The notes: generated from the letters alone by a model not told the origin. A stretch of 64,000 bases of DNA from an uncultured Prevotellaceae bacterium (GCA_946407895.1 CAMJQA010000004.1:16228-80227); one strand, 5' to 3'; positions 51,977 through 60,818 are shown, counted from the stretch's first letter. A program made the numbers and translations.

Positions 51977-52846
51977 TTATTTATTCGATGTCATTTGTAT
52001 GTTATTCTGAATGAATTCCTCCGGCACGCGGGCTTCTCCGCGCAGGTCGTTGATAATCTGGCGGAAGGCTTCCTTGCCGTTCTCGGGATCCAGCTTCTCC
52101 CATCGGTAGAGCATTTCCAGCTTGCACAGGTAGGCCAGCAGGGCCTCTATGCTGAAGGGCTCGAAGAACGTCTGGTCGTCGAGCCATACCCACTTGAAGG
52201 CGTCTATGCGCTTCTCCTTCCTGACGGGGTCGGGCTCGTCCACTATCTGCATCAGCTCCTTCACGTAGTCGTACTGCAGCGACAGGTCGAAGTCCTTGGT
52301 CGAATTTGTGCGGATGAGCTCTGTCACCGCATTGTCTCCCTGGATGAAGTCGCCTACGTTCCAACCGTACTTGCGTGCAATCATGGCCGTCAGGATGTTG
52401 TTGATGTCCATCGTCAGGCGGCACCATTCCTTCATCATGCGGTTGGGACAGTTCTTGATGACGTACTGCAGGTATTCGTACATCATGGCGTCCTCGGCAA
52501 AGTAGCCCTTCTTCTCGCTGTTGAAGGCATAGTTGCGCACGAACTCGCTCATGAAGGCCGGGTAGCGGTGAACGTTGAAGTTCAGTTCGCGGGCTGAGGT
52601 GAGCAGGTCCTGATACTGGTCGGGCGTCAGGTTGCCCAGCAGGTCCAGTTCCGCCTCGGGGTTCTTGAGCATGCGCACGATGTTGCGGCAGTCCCATTTC
52701 AGGTAGAAGAAGTAGAGAATCTTCTTGTCCTTGGGCGTCAGTGCCTGCTCGCACTCTTCCTTCATCTCGGCGATGGAGCGTGCGGGCTTGGCGTCGGATA
52801 GCTGAATGTCCGGCAGGCCTGCCATCAGGTAATAGTAGTTCGCCAT
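51977..52846 (-). CDS. DUF2764 protein in the V-type ATPase operon, candidate subunit C equivalent
   Basis: A 289-residue, apparently all-helical protein beginning MANYYYLMAGLPDIQLSDAK. DUF2764 genes are known mainly from V-type ATPase operons of Bacteroidetes and relatives. It lies between the E and A subunit genes, where other V/A operons carry subunit C, the conical helical subunit that caps the K ring. The Y-Y-L-x-A-x-LP start is also reminiscent of subunit C. It is therefore probably the C equivalent, but this is inference from position and fold type. It starts 7 bp after the atpE stop. Confidence 0.85.
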   Translation of the reverse strand: MANYYYLMAGLPDIQLSDAKPARSIAEMKEECEQALTPKDKKILYFFYLKWDCRNIVRMLKNPEAELDLLGNLTPDQYQDLLTSARELNFNVHRYPAFMSEFVRNYAFNSEKKGYFAEDAMMYEYLQYVIKNCPNRMMKEWCRLTMDINNILTAMIARKYGWNVGDFIQGDNAVTELIRTNSTKDFDLSLQYDYVKELMQIVDEPDPVRKEKRIDAFKWVWLDDQTFFEPFSIEALLAYLCKLEMLYRWEKLDPENGKEAFRQIINDLRGEARVPEEFIQNNIQMTSNK

Positions 52847-52853
52847 AGCCCTT

Positions 52854-53441
52854 TTAGAACAGCATTTCTATCAGTTGCGGACGCAGGAAGTTCTTGAAAT
52901 AGGTCTCGAACTCCTCCTTGCCGAAGTTCACCTTATAGCTGCCGTCGGCGGGAGCGATGGAGAACATGGTGTCCTTGCCGTTCACCTTCTGGATGGTTAC
53001 GCCCTTGTCCAGCAGGTCCTTTGCCTTGGCGGCGAAGTAAGCCTTCAGGCTGTCGGCCTCTGATGTGCTGATGACGATGGGCTCGTCCTGCACCCACTTC
53101 GAGGCCAGCTGCACGGCAAACTGTCCCAGGAAGTCTGGGTTCCCGGCCAGCCCGTTCACAGCCTGACGCACTACCTTGTCGGTCAGCACGTTTGCCACCT
53201 CGCTCTTCAGGGCGCTCAGGGCCTGGCCCGTGTACAACTTCAGCTCACTCTTCGTGTTGGCGTCCAGGTCGGCAGCCTTCTTGCGGGCCTGCTGTTCAAT
53301 CTCGTCGGCCTGCTGTCTGGCTTCGGCCACGATGTCCTCGGCCTGCTTGCGTGCCTCCTCAATGATGCGGTCGGCTTCGGCCTGTCCCTTTTCCACGCCT
53401 TCGCGATAGATTTTCTCTGTAAGTTCTTGAATTTTTTCCAT
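52854..53441 (-). CDS. atpE: V-type ATPase subunit E (peripheral stalk)
   Basis: A 195-residue protein. Residues 1-85 form a charged, Ala/Glu/Lys-rich helix (AEADRIIEEARKQAEDIVAE), and the C-terminal half is globular, ending in FKNFLRPQLIEMLF. This is the stalk subunit that holds the head to the membrane stator. It is the first gene of the operon, which here is E, DUF2764, A, B, D, I, K. No genes for subunits F or G are visible. Confidence 0.92.
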   Translation of the reverse strand: MEKIQELTEKIYREGVEKGQAEADRIIEEARKQAEDIVAEARQQADEIEQQARKKAADLDANTKSELKLYTGQALSALKSEVANVLTDKVVRQAVNGLAGNPDFLGQFAVQLASKWVQDEPIVISTSEADSLKAYFAAKAKDLLDKGVTIQKVNGKDTMFSIAPADGSYKVNFGKEEFETYFKNFLRPQLIEMLF

Positions 53442-53726
53442 ATATAAAAAATACGATGTTTTAGCTCATACAATCTTTCAGGCCGCGAAGTTACAATTTT
53501 TTTGGCAAATCTGCCTCATAATGCCGAACTTTTTTCCCTTGATTCCCCGTTTTGGAATAATAAAGGGGTTAAAAGAAGCAACCCAAGAGGAAGACAATTC
53601 ACAATTCATAATATGACGATACTAACTGGCACGGAAATTCGGATAAGTCAGTCGTCCCGATTTTAGACAAAGTGCAAAAATCGGAGCCGCAAAAAGGGAC
53701 GAGAAACCATGAAACAGTGACCCGGA
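53442..53726. other. intergenic stretch upstream of the V-type ATPase operon, with nested inverted repeats
   Basis: No gene seen. Upstream of atpE the minus strand reads TTGTAACTTCG near 53485-53495, a weak -7-like box. At 53652-53702 two hairpins compete: CCGATTTT (53657-53664) with AAAATCGG (53677-53684), and TCGTCCC (53652-53658) with GGGACGA (53696-53702). They share two C residues. Confidence 0.5.
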
Positions 53727-53948
53727 TTACTTTTGTTCTCCGTCTTCCTGCTCGGTTTTGCGGGTGATGCGCTCTGTCTCGCGCGAGTATTTTATCATGT
53801 CTCTCGCTGACGTTATTTTCACCTCAAGCTGGAGGCGGTTTTCGTCGCCCTTACGCAAGGTTTCCGCCTGAATTCCCTCATGAGCCATGTCGTATGTGAT
53901 GAATGTGCGTCCGAGAAACACCCGTTCACTGACATAGACGCCCAGCAC
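53727..53948 (-). pseudogene. open-frame remnant, unrecognised (73 codons)
   Basis: A frame reading VYVSERVFLGRTFITYDMAH and ending KTEQEDGEQK, with plausible protein-like composition but no recognised domain. It begins where the preceding remnant (53948-54232) stops, in a different frame and without a good start signal. It may be the C-terminal piece of a lost gene, or a small gene in its own right. It lies between the V-type ATPase promoter region and the defence island. Confidence 0.4.
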
Positions 53949-54232
53949 TACGCACCATATTGCTGCACAAGTCCGATATTGAACTTCACACCATCTTCTG
54001 TAATGTTACCTAATGCCTGAGCCACATCCTTTCTGGTTGCTTCTGGGTAACTGTTCAAGTATTTAAGAATCTCCTTTTGGGTAGCGTTTAGTGGCTTTTG
54101 GGTAGTTGTTTCGCCCTTTTGAGTAGCTAAATCTTCTTTTTGGGTAGTAGAAATCAACTCGTCAGTTGCCTTTTGGGTAGTACTTTCATCCTTTTGGGTT
54201 GTACGCCGTCTTACTTTATTCTTATAACGTTT
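53948..54232 (-). pseudogene. truncated winged-helix C-terminus of an ATP-binding/AlbA_2-type protein
   Basis: The frame is open from 54232 without a clear start. It first carries five or six TTQK-type motifs (TTQKDESTTQKATDE, ISTTQK, ATQK, TTTQK, ATQK), then a winged helix (EILKYLNSYPEATRKDVAQA, LGNITEDGVKFNIGLVQQYG) that stops before the usual final beta-hairpin. TQK repeats followed by this winged helix are the C-terminal part of a common Bacteroidales family of putative DNA-binding ATP-binding (AlbA_2-type) proteins. The whole N-terminal ATP-binding part is absent and the RES gene lies 49 bp upstream, so the island probably replaced or truncated it. Confidence 0.65.
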
Positions 54233-54280
54233 TTATTCCTTGTTCTATTGTTCGTCTGCATGCAGGTATCAGTGTTCCAC

Positions 54281-55555
54281 CTAAACACAGTTTATGCCAT
54301 TGGGGGTCTGTGTCCTTCTGAATGTTGATTTTACTTGAAACTCAAAACCGATTTTGCCAATGTCATATTCCCTATCGTTACGAACTAACTTCCAGCCATC
54401 AACCTCTCGCAATATAGCATGACCTCGAAAAGTTGCAGAAGGTAAGTGGTCTTCTTCTAATTCTTCCAAAATGTTTTCACCCCTTAACGATGATTGAAAA
54501 TGTCTAATGTACTCACCTGCCCACTGGTCTTTTTGATATTCAAAAACTGCACTGGGATTTGATACCATCTTGCCAACTTTATCATAAAGGATTCCGCCAT
54601 CTATATCCACAAGCACATTGTTTATGTCCCAAACAAATATTTTTGTAGGCGTTATGTCCTTATGGTCAATCCAAGGGCTATACCAATGTATTTCACCATC
54701 TTTACAGAATCCTATATCAGAATAATCAATAGAGCGCAAATCTTTGGCAACATTTCCTCTTATCACGTATTGTAGTGTTGCATACTGATCAATACACTCT
54801 GGTTTGATGGCCATATTCCATTCATTTCCCTCTACCACTTTTGTACTTGGGTATAGTATGCCGTCAAAAGGTTTTATCTTACTACCATCAGATAGAATTA
54901 ATGGCTGGAATTTATATACAAAGTTAGCACAAAGAGCAGAAACCAGATACTTGGCATTTCCGTCTTCCGTACTCATCAAGATTTCACCCAATTTTTGAAA
55001 AAAGGATTCAAAGGCATCGCTCGTCTCTTCATCCAAGCTAAGCATTTTTCTGAGATATTCATTTAAAAATGCACCTTTGGGCGGAAGTACCTTGTAAAGC
55101 ATTAAGTTTGCGTCTGGTGAAAAGATCCATTTTGCCATGTATATTTCCTCTCCTGCTGTAACATCTTCGCCAATTTCCCTAAAGTTTGTTATAGGAGATA
55201 AAGACCCATAGAAAATTGACTGTCCTGAGAAATTTGCACGTTGTAATTTAGGAAAATCAGCGTTAGTTGATGCCAAAGGAACATAGGAAAAAGTTTGAGG
55301 AGCAGACAAGTTTTCATCTTCACCAACAAAGCGAGCCAGCCTACTACGGTATAAACTTAAGCGTATATCGGGAATCTGAATAACGCTGAACGGCAAAGTT
55401 CCTTGATCATTCTCATAAGTGCGTCGAAATGTCTGTTCATCCATAGCCTTAGCCGAATGGACATATTCGTCCAACTTAGAATGATATTTTGGGAATTGCT
55501 TGAGGAGTTCTGTAGAATCCATTTGTTTATAATTGTCTGTACTATTTGCAGGCAT
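54281..55555 (-). CDS. RES-domain protein (NAD+ phosphorylase/NADase type)
   Basis: A 424-residue protein. The RES hallmarks are spread over residues 65-250: SLYRSRLARF (Arg), RANFSGQSIFYGS (106-118), FREIGEDVTAGEEIY with Glu candidates, and the late block DGILYPSTKVVEGNEWNMAI (231-250). RES proteins such as MbcT destroy NAD+ as toxins, and RES domains also occur as effectors in abortive-infection systems. The family call rests on motif recognition. The first 60 and last 100 residues are extra and unrecognised. It starts 39 bp after the restriction-modification gene and is the last gene of the AT-rich operon, with no separate antitoxin gene visible beside it. Confidence 0.7.
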   Translation of the reverse strand: MPANSTDNYKQMDSTELLKQFPKYHSKLDEYVHSAKAMDEQTFRRTYENDQGTLPFSVIQIPDIRLSLYRSRLARFVGEDENLSAPQTFSYVPLASTNADFPKLQRANFSGQSIFYGSLSPITNFREIGEDVTAGEEIYMAKWIFSPDANLMLYKVLPPKGAFLNEYLRKMLSLDEETSDAFESFFQKLGEILMSTEDGNAKYLVSALCANFVYKFQPLILSDGSKIKPFDGILYPSTKVVEGNEWNMAIKPECIDQYATLQYVIRGNVAKDLRSIDYSDIGFCKDGEIHWYSPWIDHKDITPTKIFVWDINNVLVDIDGGILYDKVGKMVSNPSAVFEYQKDQWAGEYIRHFQSSLRGENILEELEEDHLPSATFRGHAILREVDGWKLVRNDREYDIGKIGFEFQVKSTFRRTQTPNGINCV

Positions 55556-55594
55556 ACCTTCATAGTTGACTGCATATTTTGCAGCATTTCCCCA

Positions 55595-58540
55595 TTAGAG
55601 AAAACTGGGATGAATGCTTTTCTTTTTAGGAGTAGATGCTTGAGTGAACTTCTCTTTCTGAAATTTCTTTTTTTTATTTTTACGCTTCTTTTGTGGCTTA
55701 TCGGCTTTTTTTGCCATATTTACACTCCTGCGCATCAGCTCTAAGACAATTTTTTCCTCATCTTTTTCATCTATGCCATATATCTTAGCAACCAACTTGT
55801 CATTAGCCTTATGGGCTTCAAACAACTCGCCTTTCAGATAGTCGTACATATCGGCCGGTGTAGATTCTTTGTCAAGTTTGCGAGCTTCAAGAATCGCATC
55901 TGCTGTTTCTTCTATAGCAGCTTTCTGCTCGTCCGTCAAGTCCATCCATGGGAAATTATTATAGACGACATCAGCAGAATAACGATTCCTTGTTTCTAAT
56001 CTTCCACATGTATATTTAACCCATGCCATATGGATTCTTGATTCAAGAATACCAAACAACCATTTTGATGGTTCTGATATTAACATATTTGCATCTGAAC
56101 ATATTATGTCTGGCGTGACGAATCCCATAGGTATATAATCGCGGTTTTCGGAAGAATGACGAGGAACCAAAATGTATTCTGTCTCAGGCTGTCGTCTCTC
56201 CATAAAACGATGCATCTGTTTTGCATATTGTCTAGTCGCTTCTTTAGGACTTCCCTCTCTAAACTTCTCTACAGCCTTTAGCCTTTTCCAAACCATCGGC
56301 AAACTTTTTAGAAGACTTGAAGGAACATTATCTGGAATCCAAAGACAATATCTTTTGAGATCGTGGAGATATTCTTTGGCACCAAGGCATGGCTTTATAA
56401 ACTGCATTGCCTCAGGTTCATTCTCAGCAAATTTTTTATATGCGTCTTCGTCTATCAAAAGATTACCTCCATCAACAGGGATACTTCCCTTAACCATCTC
56501 AGGAACATGGCCCAATGCTTTTGAACGACTCTTGATAAAGAAATCCTCTGCTGGCATCAGATAGCAGTTAATATGCGGAAAAGACTTTGCCTCCTGCTCT
56601 GGATAATATATCTTACGTGGCTGATTTTTGAAACAAGAGTCTTTACCCATTCCTATAATAACACAATGTACATGGGCCATAGAATCTGCCTTGTTAAACC
56701 ACTTAAAGGATTTCCATGCAAAAGTTATGCAGAGTTTATAGTGTTTTATCAAAGGCTCCCACAACAAGGCTACTTGCTCGCCTTGAGTTACGCTATTTGT
56801 AGAAACGTATGCAGTCTGTATATTGTTATATCCTTGCATAAACTCTGCCGCCTTAGCATACCATGCACATGCAAAGTCCAAATTACCATGCTTTTCCCAA
56901 ACTTTCTTCCCGCCATGTTCAGCAGACATGGCTACGGCTTTACTCTGTTTCTGTTCCTCGTTTTTTCGCTGACTTCCTTGGAATGGGGGATTGCCAATAA
57001 TATAGACAGGTGTCTTTTTGTTTCGTTTAACAAGTTTAGTCCAATCATACTTTAGAGCGTCAGCACATTGAATATTATTATTGTTTAATAATGGGAGAAT
57101 TCTAATACCTTTTACCTTCTTACTGAGTTCCTTCAACATCTGACATTCAGAAATCCACATAGCTGTTTTTGCAACATTGACAGCAAAATCATCTATCTCA
57201 ATACCATAAAATTGCGTCATCTGGACTTCACAGGGATCTATGTTCTCAAGGTACTGTTGCTTACCTCCGATGTCCATCAGTTCTCGTGCTTCCATATCAA
57301 TTCGACGAAGAGACTTGAATGTTTCAGTAAGAAAGTTACCACTACCGCATGCAGGGTCAAGAATCCGAATATTTTTCATATCTAACCTTAATTCTTGGAG
57401 TGCATCGTCCCGAGTTTGTCGTTGTTCTCTGGTTTCATGTGGCATATCTCTAATATTGCTCAGTCTATCTTTAAAACTATCCAGAAACAATGGATCAATG
57501 ACCCGATGTATGTTCTCTACGGTAGTATAATGCATACCACCAGACTTTCTTACTTCATCATCGACAGTACTTTCAAAGATACAGCCAAAGTTAGTTGGTG
57601 AGATTTTGTCCCATGTAAATTTCTCGTCGCTATCAGGCATACCCAAATTCTCTGCCTCATGCAAAAGCATAGTCTTTACACTCTCAGGTATTTTAGGAGT
57701 GAAATAATCTTTATCATCTGCGAATAATCCTCCATTTACATGTGGAAACTCCTTAATGACAGCATCAGTAATGCTAGGACGTTTCTCAATAGGGGTGTTT
57801 AATGCAATGAATAGATGGTCGAACTTTTCCTGTAATTGACTTGCAGAATATGCCTCCACGAATTTTCGAAATTGTCTATTATCAAAGAGAAAAGAATCAT
57901 CGGCATATAGACAGAATACCACCCTAACGCAGAACACATTGAGTGAATGAAGCAATTTCTTGTCAACCTTGTTGTATTTCTTTATTGCATCATACATTCT
58001 CCTGACAAAATCACTTGCTTTACCCGCAACAAGTTTCTCTTTTATTTCTTCATCTTCTAAGGAAGAGGTATATGGTTCTATGAGTATCTTCAATTTTCGA
58101 TAGTCTCTTTTGAGATTCTTTAGTTCAATTTCTATATGGGGAAAGCCCATCTTATTCATATCATAGATAAAGAACTGCTTAAAATTGCTCGTGATTATCC
58201 ATCGGGCATGGCTATCAAATAAGACTTCATTATCGTATTCCTTAGCTTGTTGAAAAGGAGTTAATTTCTTGGAACCATGTTGATAGGGCTTGTTTAGGTC
58301 AACATCAGCACTCTTATGTTCTACCAACACCCTCGATTCTTTTATAAAACCATCGGCATAGTGTGTCGTTGTTGATTTTACTTTCTTCTCAAAAGAGATA
58401 TATTGTTCTGCATCTTCTATGCCAAACACCTTTCTAAGCAAGGCAATCCAAAATGGTTGCGCCTGGCCACGTTCATAGTTCGCATTTGCCCAATCTTTTG
58501 AAAACCGCTCAGCGGCTTCGGACATTTCCTTTTCAGTCAT
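55595..58540 (-). CDS. MmeI-like type IIL/IIG restriction-modification enzyme
   Basis: A 981-residue fused enzyme. The N-terminal endonuclease domain has D63-x10-E74-H-K76 (VLVEHKSADV), matching the D-EXK site of MmeI. A helical connector follows, then the N6-adenine methyltransferase domain with DPACGSGNFL (395-404) and NPPF (517-520), a target-recognition region (about 620-880) and a Lys-rich tail. It should methylate one strand of its site and cut unmodified DNA at a fixed distance. It overlaps the preceding small gene by 8 bp. Codon use and base composition are much more AT-rich than in the flanking core genes. Confidence 0.88.
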   Translation of the reverse strand: MTEKEMSEAAERFSKDWANANYERGQAQPFWIALLRKVFGIEDAEQYISFEKKVKSTTTHYADGFIKESRVLVEHKSADVDLNKPYQHGSKKLTPFQQAKEYDNEVLFDSHARWIITSNFKQFFIYDMNKMGFPHIEIELKNLKRDYRKLKILIEPYTSSLEDEEIKEKLVAGKASDFVRRMYDAIKKYNKVDKKLLHSLNVFCVRVVFCLYADDSFLFDNRQFRKFVEAYSASQLQEKFDHLFIALNTPIEKRPSITDAVIKEFPHVNGGLFADDKDYFTPKIPESVKTMLLHEAENLGMPDSDEKFTWDKISPTNFGCIFESTVDDEVRKSGGMHYTTVENIHRVIDPLFLDSFKDRLSNIRDMPHETREQRQTRDDALQELRLDMKNIRILDPACGSGNFLTETFKSLRRIDMEARELMDIGGKQQYLENIDPCEVQMTQFYGIEIDDFAVNVAKTAMWISECQMLKELSKKVKGIRILPLLNNNNIQCADALKYDWTKLVKRNKKTPVYIIGNPPFQGSQRKNEEQKQSKAVAMSAEHGGKKVWEKHGNLDFACAWYAKAAEFMQGYNNIQTAYVSTNSVTQGEQVALLWEPLIKHYKLCITFAWKSFKWFNKADSMAHVHCVIIGMGKDSCFKNQPRKIYYPEQEAKSFPHINCYLMPAEDFFIKSRSKALGHVPEMVKGSIPVDGGNLLIDEDAYKKFAENEPEAMQFIKPCLGAKEYLHDLKRYCLWIPDNVPSSLLKSLPMVWKRLKAVEKFREGSPKEATRQYAKQMHRFMERRQPETEYILVPRHSSENRDYIPMGFVTPDIICSDANMLISEPSKWLFGILESRIHMAWVKYTCGRLETRNRYSADVVYNNFPWMDLTDEQKAAIEETADAILEARKLDKESTPADMYDYLKGELFEAHKANDKLVAKIYGIDEKDEEKIVLELMRRSVNMAKKADKPQKKRKNKKKKFQKEKFTQASTPKKKSIHPSFL

Positions 58541-58871
58541 AATCTGCTCTCAAATAATTTATAATTTCGGAAGTTTCTATTATTTTTCTCAGCTGCCACA
58601 TATAGTGTATAAAATCATACAATAAGCCTCCCATTTCGTTGGCATCTTGGCACTTTCTGGCTACAGAATTCGCTATTGAAGAAACGTGTTCGTAGCTATC
58701 GGTAATCCCAAGAACTCTTTTATATTGGGATATTTGTTGGTTGTTATAGTCGTATTTCTGTTCCGAATCCCATGCGATAACTATATAGTCCTCATAGAGC
58801 TGGGGTGGTGAGTATATAGACATATCCAGGTTCTTTTGTTGCCATATTTGTGCTATTTGTTTCATTCTCAT
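58533..58871 (-). CDS. unrecognised small protein of the defence operon
   Basis: A 112-residue protein (MRMKQIAQIWQQKNLDMSIY, ending TSEIINYLRADYD), mostly helical by composition, with no motif that I recognise. A TTG at 58880 would give an 8-bp overlap with the gene before it; the ATG at 58871 (or 58865) is more conventional. Its stop overlaps the methyltransferase start by 8 bp. It lies between a nuclease-like protein and an R-M enzyme, so it might be an adaptor, inhibitor or regulator for either (inference). Confidence 0.65.
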   Translation of the reverse strand: MRMKQIAQIWQQKNLDMSIYSPPQLYEDYIVIAWDSEQKYDYNNQQISQYKRVLGITDSYEHVSSIANSVARKCQDANEMGGLLYDFIHYMWQLRKIIETSEIINYLRADYD

Positions 58872-58872
58872 A

Positions 58873-59361
58873 TTACTCAAACAACCTCCAAAACTCTACT
58901 GCGTTCATAAAGCGAAACTGGGGCTTGCCTACTAATTGTCGTTTCAGGCGATTGTATTGGCTTGGAGTTAGTACGCTTTGTTTGAACAACACGTAGAACG
59001 CATTGGCATAGGTGTAATCATCCGAGAGAACGAGGCCCTTTGAACTGCTCAGCTTTGATTTCAGCTCTGTTGATGAGATGTTCTTTACGCTGGTACTATT
59101 GAACTTCGCATCTGCCAGCAGATACTTGTTCCCTGAAACACATAACAACACGTCAGCAGAGGCTTGTTTGTCTGTTTTATTTTGTTGGGCTATTCTCGTT
59201 TGGACCTCATCAAGAGCTATCGCTTTCTGTTCATCGGTGAATTTATTCTCGCTATTAATACATCCTTCTTTCTTTAAGAGGGTATGCATGCCTTGAATGT
59301 CTGACAAAAGCAGGCTCTTGATCCGAATCTCATTCGGACTTGTTATCGTATATTCAGCCAT
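58873..59361 (-). CDS. small PD-(D/E)XK-like nuclease candidate
   Basis: A 162-residue protein. D70 in KQASADVLLCVSGNKY, followed by D84-A-K86 in LLADAKF, forms the D...(D/E)xK core, and an acidic helix lies upstream (ALDEVQTRIA). The beta-strand spacing is right for a restriction-like fold, but the family is not one I can name. It is translationally coupled to the AAA ATPase gene (8-bp overlap), as expected for an ATPase-nuclease effector pair. An alternative is an inactive nuclease-fold protein used for DNA binding. Confidence 0.6.
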   Translation of the reverse strand: MAEYTITSPNEIRIKSLLLSDIQGMHTLLKKEGCINSENKFTDEQKAIALDEVQTRIAQQNKTDKQASADVLLCVSGNKYLLADAKFNSTSVKNISSTELKSKLSSSKGLVLSDDYTYANAFYVLFKQSVLTPSQYNRLKRQLVGKPQFRFMNAVEFWRLFE

Positions 59362-60568
59362 TGTCTGTTCCGTATTTCTCTATCAGTTCATACGATTTGT
59401 TGAATGACTCGAATATCGGCTCGATGTCTGTCCCCATATCCTGATAGTCGTAGGTATAGGCATCTGCATCTGAAGGCACAGCCCGATAATACGAAAGATG
59501 ATCAAGCGTCTCTTCTTTCTCTGATATATAACGGAGAGCACTTACCATGTCTGTACTGTGCGTTGCAATAAAGAATCTGGCTTTGGTCTTCTTGTTAAGT
59601 TCCACTAACACCTTGGCATATTCCACTATCCACTGGGGATGAAGATGTGCTTCAGGTTCGTCTATGATAATGAGTGAACGATCATTGATAAGTCCTTTTT
59701 TCAACAACAATTGAAGAAAAGCGAAGGCTTGCACACCTGTGGCACTCTGCGAAAGATCGAATGTCTGGCCATCATTACGCTTGTAAATCAATGTTTTCCA
59801 TTGTTCTGAATATGATGCGTCACCCTTTAAAATGTTATCCGATAGATACTTACTTATCTCTTGATTATATGCTGCATCCTTCTGGCTATTAATGTAATCC
59901 CATTCGCTATAAGAGAAAGGAACCTCCAGTTTCTTGGGTGTATCAATATATGTGCAGAACTTGACACTATGCAACAAGGGAACACTCTCTACGCCTGGCC
60001 CAAAGAATGTATAGCCATACTCTGAAACTGATACCTTATTAATGATGTTATCTTCTTGTAGTTCAGATGCCATCTCGTTTCCTAATTCCTTAAATGAACG
60101 ATTTTTCTTCCTGTCTTCATACCTGGCAGCAGTTTTATTGAAAACATCCATTATGAGATTAAGATCTTCCTTGTTTTTTATCTCTATTCCTAAATTATAC
60201 TTGATGATGCTGAGAAGTCTTTTGATTCTCTCATCTTGGCTAAATGAATCTGTTAACAAGGATATGGCTTTCTGAATTTCATTACGAACCTCTTCAACAG
60301 TTGTCCCGAACAATAAGTTTAAATCGGAGGGTTTCAATGTATCGTATATTTGTTGGCAGACCTCCCTTATTGCAAATGTTTCAGAATAGAAAACACTCCA
60401 ATAGACATCGTCTAATGTTTTCACTTTGTTAAATATTGTATAGAGCAATCTTGACAGCGTACTCTTGCCACTTCCGTTTATACCAGCAATAACGGTAATG
60501 CCATTCAATGCAATATCAGCACTATGGATTGCCCTGAAATCCTTTACAGTTATTCTTATGTCACTCAT
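59354..60568 (-). CDS. AAA/ABC-type ATPase (OLD-like, AAA_21 group)
   Basis: A 404-residue ATPase. Walker A is GINGSGKST (29-37), a signature-like LSQSATGVQ is at 272-280, Walker B is IIIDEPEAHLHP (300-311), and a switch histidine is in IATHSTD (335-340). The middle (about 90-230) is a coiled or helical insert. This is the SMC/RecF/OLD-like head used by many defence systems (Gabija, Septu, PARIS, retron-linked), but it has no C-terminal Toprim domain, and its nuclease partner would be the next gene. It is the first gene of the operon, with a perfect TATATTTG box at 60601-60608. Confidence 0.85.
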   Translation of the reverse strand: MSDIRITVKDFRAIHSADIALNGITVIAGINGSGKSTLSRLLYTIFNKVKTLDDVYWSVFYSETFAIREVCQQIYDTLKPSDLNLLFGTTVEEVRNEIQKAISLLTDSFSQDERIKRLLSIIKYNLGIEIKNKEDLNLIMDVFNKTAARYEDRKKNRSFKELGNEMASELQEDNIINKVSVSEYGYTFFGPGVESVPLLHSVKFCTYIDTPKKLEVPFSYSEWDYINSQKDAAYNQEISKYLSDNILKGDASYSEQWKTLIYKRNDGQTFDLSQSATGVQAFAFLQLLLKKGLINDRSLIIIDEPEAHLHPQWIVEYAKVLVELNKKTKARFFIATHSTDMVSALRYISEKEETLDHLSYYRAVPSDADAYTYDYQDMGTDIEPIFESFNKSYELIEKYGTDNG

Positions 60569-60600
60569 AATTGTTTATAATCCTTGATATTTTTTGTCCG

Positions 60601-60608
60601 CAAATATA
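60601..60608 (-). promoter_or_regulatory. promoter of the defence operon
   Basis: Minus-strand TATATTTG is a perfect -7 box, giving a leader of about 27 nt before the ATPase ATG. Confidence 0.65.
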
Positions 60609-60818
60609 ATCAAAAATCTTCAAAGCATAGCATCTGGAACAAACAAAAATATCTTAAATGAGGTGCTTTTCATATTTTTTAGCCTAAGAAGATGCACAAC
60701 GCAAGTGTTTTTTTATCGTATCATTGAATAAAGGCTCAGGAACTATGAAAAAGTGCTAAAACATCGGCGTTTTTGCCGAAAAGTATTCATGATGTATGTT
60801 TTTCTCGGATTTTATGTG

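Noticed and set aside
53727..53948. Antitoxin gene for the RES protein
   Set aside because: It lies downstream in a different context, has no helix-turn-helix or antitoxin motif and no clear start, and looks like a gene remnant.
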